Below are positions 45,160 to 54,565 of a DNA stretch of 64,000 bases, one piece after another; within the stretch, counting starts at the first letter, position 1; each line of letters opens with the position of its first letter. This stretch comes from Brachionus plicatilis (lineage: Eukaryota; Rotifera; Eurotatoria; Ploima; Brachionidae), in contig QEOQ01000226.1 in assembly GCA_010279815.1 (NCBI GenBank), forward strand, positions 1,469,979 through 1,533,978. The letters are read 5' to 3'. The translations under genes and the position numbers were made by a program. The notes under the pieces were generated by a model. That model was not told the DNA's origin. It searched no databases and was given only the letters and a program-made list of their open reading frames with translations.

Positions 45160-47532
45160 TTATTTTACCAATTTTATTTTTTTAGAAAATAAATTGAAAA
45201 ACATTAATTTGAAATTTTTGTTCAAATTCAAAAATAAATAAAAAGAGTAATAATTTGATATATTGTAAATGGTTTCACCAAATTTTTGAAAGTTTGAGCA
45301 CATTCGACTGTTTGTGGCACAAATATTAATCTCTCTTTTAAATTGAAACTTTTTTGTAATATAAAATATAAATATGGCCAAATGAAATAACTTTACAAAA
45401 AATATGATTAAAATATTTCCAACTAGTAAAATAGTTATTTTTCTCTCACTTTTAAGCACAGATTTTTTTTTCTCAAGACCATTTAAACCCCATCTGTCTG
45501 AAATAAGCTTTTTTTGTTTAAATTTTTTCCTCATAATAAACAATAAGGCTGAATCAATTACTAAAGTAATTAATATAAAAAATATATCATTAATAATAAA
45601 GTTAATAATGAAAAATATGTAAAAAATTAATGCTACAGATCCATTAAATTTATATGTGACTAAATGAATTGAATTTTTTCTATCAAATAAAAATTGAAAT
45701 GTGTTCGAATCAGGAAATTCGTGAAAATCTTCTTGAAAGCGAACAAATTCATTTTGATTTACACTAACTGATAAAAGTTTGTCAATAGATAAAAATATGC
45801 TTAACAAAAAAACTAAAAAAAAAAATTTTTTTCTCACCAGATTTTCAACATTTTTTTTTTTATTTAGTAAAATTTCAAGTCTGCTTAAAGAAAGAATAAT
45901 AATTGAAACGTTTGACATAAATTTGAGAATGTTGATAAAAAATTCGCCAAAAATGATCTTAAACATTTGAACGTAATAGTTTCGCATTAATTTAGAGCAA
46001 AATATTCCATTTACATAAATGCATTCGTTCATTAGATGCAATAAATTTAGGAATAATATACAAAAATTAGATATCGAATTGAAAAATATAGTTTGATTAA
46101 TAAAAAGAAATTTTTTGAATTTAGTTGATTTAATCAAAGAGACAGATACGACAATGCTTAGAAAATTAGTCACAATTCCTAAAAATGAAAACATCGAGTT
46201 GAGAATTATATTTATAAAATTGACTATTTCGGACACATAGAGTAGATCATCTTGTTTTAAAATTTTTTTAATTGTTTTTTTTTGTTCACAATTATTTAGC
46301 ATTAATTCAAAATCACAATTCGTGAAAGAAGGTCCATTCGCATTCTTACATACTTGTGTAAAACTGTTTATATTTTCATATAAAAATCTATTTTTGTTAA
46401 AAATATAATCCAAATTTGTCATATTATTAATAAAATTTTGATATATCCATTTTAAAGTACATGAACATGCATTGAGAACATCTTTAATTAAAATTAAATT
46501 GTCATATTTGGCTATAAAATCTTTAAACAAACAAATATCTTGGTCGGAAAAAACAAAATGTTCATCATAATTAATAATTAAATACAGATGCACATTTGAT
46601 TGAACATTTGAGAACCATTTAAAATTTTTAGAGCTAAAAAAATTAAAATTGTCGATATTCAAAGAGATAAGACTAAAACTAGTCAAATGATTAAATGCGT
46701 CATCACTAATAGAACGAACAGAACCAGATATTAAAATTGTTTTAATATTTTCTTGAGTATTTGGGTTCAATAGAGAAGGAGTTATTTTTGATCTAAAACA
46801 ATTTATCTCCATTTGTTTTATTTCATTCGAGATTGTCTCATTTACACGTTTAAATCCGAGGATATTTTTTTTTAGAAACGAATCACTAATTCCATGAAAG
46901 ATTAATTTGTCTAATTTTACATTTTTAAATACATGTGGACAAGTATTCAAATTGTATTTAGTTGAAAAAGAAAAAAAGATTACAGAAATGTTTTGGAAAT
47001 AATCCGACATTTCCATAGCTGAACATTTTTCTAGAAAGTGACCATCTGAATAAATTTTAAAATTTGAATAAAAAAAATAAATTCTTATGCGATCATAATA
47101 GTTTAATATGTTGCTAAAAATTTGATCTGTATGGTCAAAACCTTTTATATTAGAAAAACTGATCTCAATTGTCTCAGGAATGTATTCATATTTTTGTTTT
47201 TGAGGTTCATTAAAATTAAATTTTAATGAAGAATCCAAAATAAGAGATCTTAAAGGGAGGAAAAATATATTTAAAGAAATACTTGAACTATCAAAGCATT
47301 CAAATTTAATTTGATCAAAAGACCAAAAACTTTCAATCTCTATTCGTATAGTAAATGGTTTATGCTCTGAAGTTGCGACCAGCTTGACAATTTTATTTAT
47401 GTAATGACTTTTTATGTAAAAACATTCATCATAGGGTATTGGTGATAATTCGCTTATATTGAACAATGAAGGGGAGCTGTGGCAATATTGTTTTTGAATA
47501 AATAAAACAAATAATATTTTAAAAGAAAACAT
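45160..47532 (-). CDS. Seven-transmembrane receptor with LRR-like ectodomain, copy 1
   Basis: Intronless, 790 residues from ATG 47532. An upstream in-frame TTG is not needed: MFSFKILFVLFIQKQYCHS is a good signal peptide. Residues about 20-430 form an ectodomain with scattered cysteines and leucine/isoleucine/phenylalanine-rich stretches such as VKLDKLIFHGISDSFL and IKTILISGSVRSISDDAF. These resemble degenerate LRRs followed by a cap with CSCTLKWIYQN. Residues about 435-790 have seven hydrophobic helices. Helix 1 has GIVTN (the conserved Asn), helix 3 ends SLSRLEIL at the DRY position, and the tail FYLFLNLNKNFKLMF stands where NPxxY and helix 8 would be. The whole suggests a rhodopsin-like GPCR of a divergent, probably lineage-specific family. 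Ligand unknown. The paralogue at 54566 is near-identical. Confidence 0.75.
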   Translation of the reverse strand: MFSFKILFVLFIQKQYCHSSPSLFNISELSPIPYDECFYIKSHYINKIVKLVATSEHKPFTIRIEIESFWSFDQIKFECFDSSSISLNIFFLPLRSLILDSSLKFNFNEPQKQKYEYIPETIEISFSNIKGFDHTDQIFSNILNYYDRIRIYFFYSNFKIYSDGHFLEKCSAMEMSDYFQNISVIFFSFSTKYNLNTCPHVFKNVKLDKLIFHGISDSFLKKNILGFKRVNETISNEIKQMEINCFRSKITPSLLNPNTQENIKTILISGSVRSISDDAFNHLTSFSLISLNIDNFNFFSSKNFKWFSNVQSNVHLYLIINYDEHFVFSDQDICLFKDFIAKYDNLILIKDVLNACSCTLKWIYQNFINNMTNLDYIFNKNRFLYENINSFTQVCKNANGPSFTNCDFELMLNNCEQKKTIKKILKQDDLLYVSEIVNFINIILNSMFSFLGIVTNFLSIVVSVSLIKSTKFKKFLFINQTIFFNSISNFCILFLNLLHLMNECIYVNGIFCSKLMRNYYVQMFKIIFGEFFINILKFMSNVSIIILSLSRLEILLNKKKNVENLVRKKFFFLVFLLSIFLSIDKLLSVSVNQNEFVRFQEDFHEFPDSNTFQFLFDRKNSIHLVTYKFNGSVALIFYIFFIINFIINDIFFILITLVIDSALLFIMRKKFKQKKLISDRWGLNGLEKKKSVLKSERKITILLVGNILIIFFVKLFHLAIFIFYITKKFQFKREINICATNSRMCSNFQKFGETIYNISNYYSFYLFLNLNKNFKLMFFNLFSKKIKLVK

Positions 47533-47553
47533 TTTAAAAAATGAAATTAACAA

Positions 47554-48578
47554 AGAAATCTGGGTATTTATTTATTTGAAAAAAAACGAATCATTTTATA
47601 TTTTATCGCTTTTTAGTACTAATTGGTAATTCTAGCTGATAAAATGTTAAAATGTCAATTTACGGAATTATTTTAAGGTGGATAAATTAAGTGGAATAAA
47701 TTTAATATTGATTTAATTTTTTTGAGTAAAATAGTTGCTTTTAATAATTTTTTTCTGAACACGATAAAAATTATATCAGTTTCAGTTTCAAAAAATAATT
47801 TTAATATAATTTTATTTTTTGATGATTCAATTTCTTTACCTCTTTTCAAGCTTCCCTATATTCAAAAAGATTCTGTTCTGCTTTGTTTATCATATATTTT
47901 GATAACATTTATCCAGGCGTGAGCTAACCATTGAAACGCGGGTAGACGCTTCTACTCGTTTTTGGACTTAATTGTCAAAAAAAAATTCTGTTCATATGAA
48001 AAAAAGCGAAAAAGAATAATAACTGAAAAAAGAGCTCCAAATAAAGACTTCTAGCTAATATTAATCTGTATTCGAAACTAGCATAGAAACAAATTAAAAA
48101 TATTTAAGAGATCTGTATTTCAAAAAAATGATTAAAAAAATTTATTTGTTTTCTGGAGAAGATCAAACCAAATATCTAATAACAAAACAAACGAAAATGA
48201 TTAGCAGAGTAAAAAATTTGAAAGCTTGAAAATATTGAAAATCAAAATAACAAAGTTCCACTTTGGAACATTTGTTGATTTTGTTTAAAATTTTAATTAC
48301 GTTTTAAATCCATTATTTTAGATATATATTTTTTTGAACAAAACTTTTTTTAAACAAAAAAACTTGATTTCACTTTAATTTTCTTTATTTTTTTACGCTA
48401 AATCATTTTTGATACCACAATTTTTTAATAAAATACCAAAAAATTTTTTTTACCACACAAAAAATTCAAAAAAAATCTATTTAAAAAAAAAACAAAAAAA
48501 TTATTTTTTATCACATTTATTCGTACAAGCCCAATATCTTCTTTTCGTCATTTAACTGCCACAGTTTTCGAATGATTT
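47554..48578. other. Upstream of receptor copy 1
   Basis: Homology to the second receptor copy continues to about 47715 (partner 57121), so the immediate promoter is duplicated too. Beyond that, GGTAGACGCTTCTACTCG at 47940 is echoed near 48952 and 48990, possibly ends of a decayed element enclosing the AT-hook fragment. Confidence 0.4.
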
Positions 48579-48803
48579 TTACTCGCTGTCAAACGCTTCG
48601 TTCCGATCTGATTCGATTCTTGGTCTTTTTGACAATACTTCATCTTCAGAATATTCGTCAGATTCAATTCCCTTTGGAGACGAACTTGAAGTTTGTGTAT
48701 CGCTTGGTTTAAAAAGGAGAGCCTTTAGTGTTTTTTTTGGTCTTCCTTTTTTTCGATTTGATTGAATTGGGATATCCATATCGACAGAGTCAAAATTACA
48801 CAA
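48579..48803 (-). pseudogene. AT-hook protein fragment
   Basis: Seventy-four codons including RKKGRPKKTLKALLFKPSD and an acidic serine-rich tail. KKGRPKK is an AT-hook. Such tails end many transposase-related proteins, and echoed flanks near 47940 and 48990 suggest a transposon remnant. The upstream part is not recognisable. Confidence 0.4.
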
Positions 48804-49374
48804 TTCTTAATCAAATAAGTGTCAATTTTATATAATAAGTGTTTTTTTATTTGATTAAGTGTTAATGTTTATTTTTATGGATTATTTTAAAAATTGTGGT
48901 ATTCTATTATAAAATTGTGTAACCGATTTTTATGCGCCATTTTTTTATGGTAGACGCCTCTACTTGCTTTTTAAAAAATCGAAGGTAGAAACGCCTACTT
49001 ACTTTTAAAAGACTGAGCATACCCCTGCATTTATCCCTGAAATTTCTTAATAATCTGTGTTCAGAATCAAATCAAGGAGATTGTTCATTTTTTTTTCTTT
49101 AATTCAATATTGTTTTCAGTTATTAAACTGAATTGAGAAGTTAAAATATTAGATTTCTCGTTTTTTGAATGTTTTAGTATTTAAATTTCGAATCCATTTT
49201 GGTCAGTGCATTTTAAATAAGTTAAGTAGATTCAATCCAAAAAAAAAATTAAATGTCCAAAATTTCATGTATAAATGTTTATTAGAGACGAATTCCTGAT
49301 AATTTTTGTGGAAGCTGAAAAATATATATAAACACTGTTCTAGTCTTTATCTAAATGACTCATTTCGTGTCATC

Positions 49375-49515
49375 AGCAGACATCTTTATCTTTTTTTTCT
49401 TAAAAGATAGAGGAAGACATATATAAAAATTTTTAAGGAATTTTTATCAATTCCATAGTGAAAAAATTGGAATCAATCACATTAAAAGCTTTTCTAAAAT
49501 CAATATATACAGTGT
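49375..49515 (-). pseudogene. LINE reverse-transcriptase fragment
   Basis: Minus strand gives YIDFRKAFNVIDSNFFTMEL (LINE RT motif Y-DF-KAFD-VD) and, about 70 bp on, MSADDTK at the FADD-box position. Repeated at 57150-57265 as part of the duplication. Confidence 0.65.
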
Positions 49516-49539
49516 TTAAAGTTAAACTGGATAATGGGT

Positions 49540-49700
49540 AATATTACGTTATTTTACGTAATTTTACGTCAGAAAATGTAAGCTTACGTAATATTACATC
49601 ATTTCTTGTATGTAAGAAAATGTAAGCTTACGTAATTTTACGTAATTTTACGTAATATTACACCAGTTTAAGTAAGTTTGGCCGAAAACGCTTACTGCCA
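49540..49700. repeat. Cluster of TTACGTAATT words
   Basis: About a dozen TACGTAAT or ATTACGT words in both orientations with two copies of AGAAAATGTAAGCTTACGTA. A tandem, partly palindromic low-complexity array without coding sense. Confidence 0.7.
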
Positions 49701-50156
49701 AAAAAAATTGAATTTTAGAGGAAAAAGTGGAAAATTAATAAAAATATTTGAATTTTTTAAAAAAATTTTTGAAAAAAAAACATTAAACTTTATTACATTT
49801 TTTTACATCATTTTACGTAAAACAACACAATTTAATGTAATTTTATGTAATTTTTTGTCATATTTTCTAAGTTTATGTAAATATTAGTAAAGTACTTTTT
49901 ATTCTTTTGCCAAAAGATGATTTTAAAAATAAAAATACAATTTTTGCAATCAAAAATGATTCGAAAAGTGCAAAAAAATTAATTGTAAGTCCAAGTCCGG
50001 ACTTTTTTTCTTGGATTAAAGCAAGAACTTGGCAAGTTTCCATGCTCTTTTGCTAAAAATGAACTTGGCATAAATAAGGAAAATAATCTATTAAAATTAT
50101 TGTTGGTAATCGACTCGAATCGATTGATAAATTTAATAAATCGATTAATTTTTTTT

Positions 50157-50306
50157 AGTCGACTATTAAATCGATTAATTGTTCCTAATCAATTATTAAA
50201 TCGACTAAATTTTTTTAGTCAACTATTAAATAGACTAATTTTTTTTAGTCGACTATTAAATCGATTAAATTTTTTTGGTCGACTATTAAATCGAATAATT
50301 TTTTCT
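50157..50306 (+). repeat. 30-bp minisatellite with GTCGAC/ATCGAT words
   Basis: Five 30-bp units of the form AGTCGACTATTAAATCGATT plus a T-rich remainder, preceded by GGTAATCGACTCGAATCGAT. The paired array is at 60349-60505. The one open frame across it yields a 10-residue repeat (LLNRLIFFSR-like), a by-product of a period divisible by three. Confidence 0.85.
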
Positions 50307-50310
50307 AGAT

Positions 50311-50517
50311 GACTATAATACTTCTAATTTATCTCGAAATTAAAATTTAGGAAGGCAAAAAATATTATTTTTTAATAAAAAAGGTTTTTAATTGATTTAA
50401 AATTTAAGATTTAAAGCAAAATGAAAAAATTTTAATAAAAAATATAAAAATATTTTATAAATAATATTTTTGGCTTTCCTAACTTTAATTTCGAGATAAA
50501 TTAGAAGTATTATAGTC
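50311..50517. repeat. Fold-back insertion present only in duplicon B
   Basis: Arms GACTATAATACTTCTAATTT and its reverse complement flank an AT-rich centre with TTAGGAAGGC-type words. The matching place in the other duplicon (about 60480-60510) has no such sequence. Confidence 0.8.
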
Positions 50518-51375
50518 GACTAAAAAAATTTAGTCGATTTAATAGTCGACTAACAGAAAAAAAAGAGTTAATCAAAACTTACCCAAACCTTTACAAAATT
50601 TGTCTGTTCAGGGCTTATTTTCAAAAAATTTTTCATGGTTTTGTAACATTTGTTGAATATATTGTTACAAAATAACTAAGTCCACGCTTATATTAAAAAT
50701 TTTAATTTAAATCAGTTTATAATAAATATTCCGGATTTTTTAAGAGCATGGCTTAATGACTATTTTGGCAGAAATTTTGAGTGCAAAAAGTTTTGCGGAA
50801 TTACCGCTTTTTAGGCACAACCAAATTCAAGAAGTGCATGCTAAAAGAAATTGAATTTCTTAATTTTTTAATTTTTAAAAAATCACTTAAAGTGTTTATG
50901 AATAAAAATGGAATTAATAAAAAAAATGCTTGAAGCACTCAGTGTTATTCACTTTTTGTTATTTAAGAAAATAAAATTCGAAAATATTTTTTCATAATTA
51001 TTAAAATCTGGCTGCTTCATTTTTTAAATGTTACATAGCTGTTTTTAAATAATAAAGTATTTAAATGAAAAAAGTTTGTCTAAGGCATAATTTATTAAAT
51101 GAAATTTTCTTTTAATTAATAATTTTGCTAAATTTCAAACAAAAACAAATATTTGGCTTTGGAAAAAAATTTGAAATTCATGTTTTTAATTTTGATTCTG
51201 AACTGCTTTAAAATAATAAAACATTTCTAAAAAAAATGTTTTAAATAATTTTAAAATTCAGTTCAAACGAAAAAATTATTTTTTAATTTTTGGTAAAAAG
51301 CAAACCTGCCTGTGATATTTATAAAGTCTATAAATTTAACTAAGATCAATTAATTAATTTTTTAGGAAAAAAAAA
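50518..51375. other. AT-rich part of duplicon B
   Basis: No gene. At 50881-50886 the sequence AATCAC marks where the Rho locus is present in the sister copy. Confidence 0.6.
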
Positions 51376-51466
51376 TCCCGCGAAGCGGATTTGAACCACT
51401 GACCTAAGGATAGCTTTGCATTTTAAACTCTACAGTCCTCCGCTCTGCCAACTGAGCTATCGCGGG
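51376..51466 (-). tRNA. tRNA-Tyr (GTA) with 18-bp intron
   Basis: Minus-strand cloverleaf: acceptor stem CCCGCGA/TCGCGGG, D-arm GCTC...GAGC, anticodon stem GAGGA/TCCTT, loop CTGTAG-A, T-arm with GGTTCAAATCC and discriminator A. An 18-bp intron follows the base 3' of the anticodon, the canonical place. C1:G72 is typical of eukaryotic tRNA-Tyr. The 3' flank is a run of Ts on the transcribed sense, a Pol III stop. Confidence 0.95.
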
Positions 51467-51572
51467 CTTACTATTCAAGCGAAAAAAAAATAATGTCATA
51501 ATTTCGAAACTATTGCCTAAGGAAATTAAAATTGAATAAATGAAGAATACTTTGATTCAAAATTATGATAAG

Positions 51573-51663
51573 CCCGCGATAGCTCAGTTGGCAGAGCGGA
51601 GGACTGTAGAGTTTAAAATGCAAAGCGATCCTTAGGTCAGTGGTTCAAATCCGCTTCGCGGGA
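51573..51663 (+). tRNA. tRNA-Tyr (GTA) with 18-bp intron
   Basis: Plus-strand twin of the gene at 51376-51466. The mature part is the same; the intron differs by one base (GCG versus GCT at its end). It is followed by CTTTTTTTT, a Pol III terminator. The two genes are head to head with 106 bp between. Confidence 0.95.
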
Positions 51664-51897
51664 CTTTTTTTTGTATTTTATTTTAAGTTTTTTTTTCTTA
51701 GATAATATCAATATTATGTTAAATATTTTAAATTTTAAATTTTTAAAATTTTTGTCTATTTTTTAATTGACTTATCAATTCATTAAAAATTTTGACAATA
51801 AGTAAATATGACTCATTTGATTGTTTTGATATTTTAAAAACCTGTAACTTTAACTTAGATTAATTAATTGGAATTTAATAAATAAATTAACAAATCA

Positions 51898-53975
51898 ATG
51901 AGTCTAAAAATTGTTCTGTAAAATGTATCAGCTGATACAAACTTTGTAACACCCAAATAAAGTATCTGCAATACCTCTGCAATTTTATTTTAATGATTTT
52001 CTAATACATTTAGTGCTTTGCAGACTTGCAGAGTTTTTTCAGAGACTTTATTTGGGTGTTACAAAGTTTGTATCAGCTGATACATTTTACAGAACAATTT
52101 TTAGACTCATAGTAAAAAAGTTATTTCGTTTTAAGATTTTTGTTTTTGTTCTTTGTTCCAAAATTCACAATGCCCTGGAAAAAATGCTTTGACAGTAGTT
52201 GAGAATTAGGCGAAAATTTTCGAGATCTTTCGTTAAATATAATTTTCCTAGAATAATTACTCTACATAAATGGAAAAACAGGAAAATTTATTTGCTTAAT
52301 TTGTAAAACTGGAAAAAAATTTACTTTGGGATCTTGGAACTTAGTGTCATCAAGATTAACACAATTTATTAATTTAAAATACTTTAAGAATTTTCTGGTC
52401 ATATTATTCATCTTGAAAAAAAAAAGGAAAAGGTTTTGGACATTGGAAAAAAAAAGAAAAAGTCTTTGGCTCGGACTTTAGAAGAAAAAAAAAGTCCGGA
52501 CTTGGACTTCTAAACAACTCTGGTTTGAGCTTAGTTTGTCGAATGGAGTTGAAAATCTTTTCAAATTTGGACGCTCTTCCTACTGCGGAATTCTGAAAAA
52601 TTTCACGCTATTTAATAAAAAAAAGGCAATTAATTTGCACAGATTTTGCAGACTTCCGCAATAGCTGAAACACAAGTTGTTTCACTTTGTTTCATTTGCA
52701 GAACAAGTTTTTTGCAATCAGACATAAGTTAAAAATTTTTTTCATTTTTATATTGGAAGTTTTGTATGAAATTTCACAATGCCTCAAGTTTTCTTCTTAT
52801 ATTATTCAATTGAAAATGAAGCTATGGAAGTTGTTGGCACATCCAAAAGAGTTACAGCTGCTAGTTCAATTTATTACTTTTACATATTAGGAGAATTTGT
52901 TGTTTTAATTTTAGCCTATTTTGTCCGTAACTACCAAAGATTCTACCTTTACTGTACTGCTTTAATGTGTTCATTTTTGGTTTATTTTTGGTAAATTTTT
53001 TAAAAAGAAAATTTTTTTTAATGAATTAATTTCTAGGACTGTTCCTGAATCTCCAAGATGGCTAATGACAAAAAAAAAGTTTGTTCAAGCTCATAGTGTT
53101 TTCAAGAAAATAGCTCGTGCTAACAAAAAAAATCTAAACGATTGTACTGAACTTGAAAATTTAAAACTGTTGGCATCAAAGAATGAGAAAGAAAATGAGC
53201 TAAATGATATGGAAAAATGATTGATGAATCCAGTGATACGACTGAAAGAAACGTAGCTATTTTTTATTTTTTTAAATTTTGTAAAAAATAGGTTGTATTT
53301 TAGTTATCTGCGTTAGAGACCTTGAAAATATTTTTTAGATCAAAAAAATTAATCTTGAGAACCCTAACAATTATGTTTAACTGGTTAACTAACTCACTGG
53401 TCTATTACGGAATAAGTTTTAACACTTCAGATTTGGTAGGGGACCCGTATTTTAATTTTGGTCTTTCGATTATAGTAGAACTAATTGCAATTATTGTAAC
53501 TCATTTTACATTAGAGAGATATGGCCGAAAAGTTCCATATTCTATAACCATGGTCTTGACCGGTGTGTCCTTGCTTTGTGTTTTGTTTGTGCCACCAGAC
53601 ATGGGATTTCTGGTTACAGCTTGTGCTTTGTTGGGAAAATTTTCAATTTCTTTCACCTACAATACGATTTATATCATTACTGGAGAGAGTCATCCGACTG
53701 TTATCAGAACCTCGGCGATCTCGGTTTGTCAAACATTTGCTCGTATGGGAGCAATTGTAGCGCCGAATGTTCAGCTATTAGTATTTTTATACATTAATTT
53801 ATAAAATGGATAAAATTTTTAAATTTTTGAAAAGGGTGAATTATATTGGTATCCGATGCCATTTGTAATTTTCGGAGCATGTTCTTCTATTAGTGCTTTG
53901 TTATTTATATTTTTTGTACCTGAAACAAAAAACAAAAAATTACCGGATACTATCGAAGACTTCATTAATAATTAA
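51898..53975 (+). pseudogene. Partial SLC22-like transporter copy (exons 4-7), frameshifted
   Basis: Copy of 39660-41723 with exons 4-7 at 52822-52990, 53037-53252, 53304-53780 and 53835-53975. Exons 1-3 are absent; the copy begins inside the fold-back element. In exon 5 the run of six As (40960-40965 in the intact gene) is five here (53213-53217), shifting the frame just before the end of the exon. Exons 6 and 7 keep open frames and intact splice sites. With no start and a frameshift it cannot give a full transporter. Confidence 0.9.
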
Positions 53976-54106
53976 ATAAAATTTATTTTTTTAACAATTT
54001 TTTTATTATCTGAGAGAAAAAAAATGGACACTTGCCATTAGACATACTTTTACTAAATCCTGATTAGCTATTAAAAAGTTTAAATTAAGAAAATATTTTT
54101 ATTAGT

Positions 54107-54345
54107 GTTGGGATCCGTACAAGCGGACACTTAACCGGCCAAAATTTTCAGAAACCGTGACCGTGTCCGCATTAGCCGGACAACCTTTAAGCGGGCGGTC
54201 ATTTGGCAGGTCAGCTTGGCGGTCAAAATTTTAGACCGTATAAAAAACCGACCAACTTTTAGGCGGGCGGTCATTTGGCCGGTCAGCTTGGCGGTCTAAC
54301 TTTTGGACCGTCAAAATAAACGGTCTAAAATAAACGGGCGGCCAA
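54107..54345. repeat. GC-rich tandem repeat with GGATCCGTACAAGCGG start
   Basis: Starts GTGTTGGGATCCGTACAAGC as at 11303, then two tandem units of about 70 bp containing GCGGGCGGTCATTTGGC and GGTCAGCTTGGCGGTC. Far richer in G and C than anything nearby, no frame. It replaces the 3.3 kb that separates transporter and receptor at 41.8-45.1 kb. Confidence 0.75.
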
Positions 54346-54560
54346 AAAAACTGAATTAAAATAAAAATTTACAATAATTAAATATATTTTTTATTTAAAA
54401 AAAGTATTTTTTAGTTAAAAAAATAAATAAATTCAAAAATAAAAAAATTAAAAAAAAAATTTATTTTAAGAATAAAAAAAATAAAAAAAAAATTTATTTA
54501 AAAAATAAAAAAAAACAAAAAAAAAACAATTTATTAAAGAAAAAAAAACAAATTAATTTT
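54346..54560. repeat. A-rich simple sequence
   Basis: Runs of A with scattered T (AAAAAATAAAAA-type), between the GC-rich repeat and the receptor stop codon. Confidence 0.7.
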
Positions 54561-54565
54561 TCATG

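Larger units (their letters stand above)
50010..52939 (+). repeat. Segmental duplicon B (pairs with 60203-64000)
   Basis: Homology begins at CTTGGATTAAAGCAAGAAC in both copies. It covers the minisatellite, an AT-rich stretch, the tRNA-Tyr pair, the truncated fold-back and transporter exon 4. Relative to 60203-64000 it has a 207-bp fold-back insertion and lacks 1,117 bp with the Rho gene, at 50886/50887. Apart from indels the two read as near-identical, so the duplication is recent. Confidence 0.9.

Noticed and set aside
45404..45970. Plus-strand open frames within the receptor genes
   Set aside because: They are antisense shadows of the 790-codon receptor frame, and the same occurs in the second copy.
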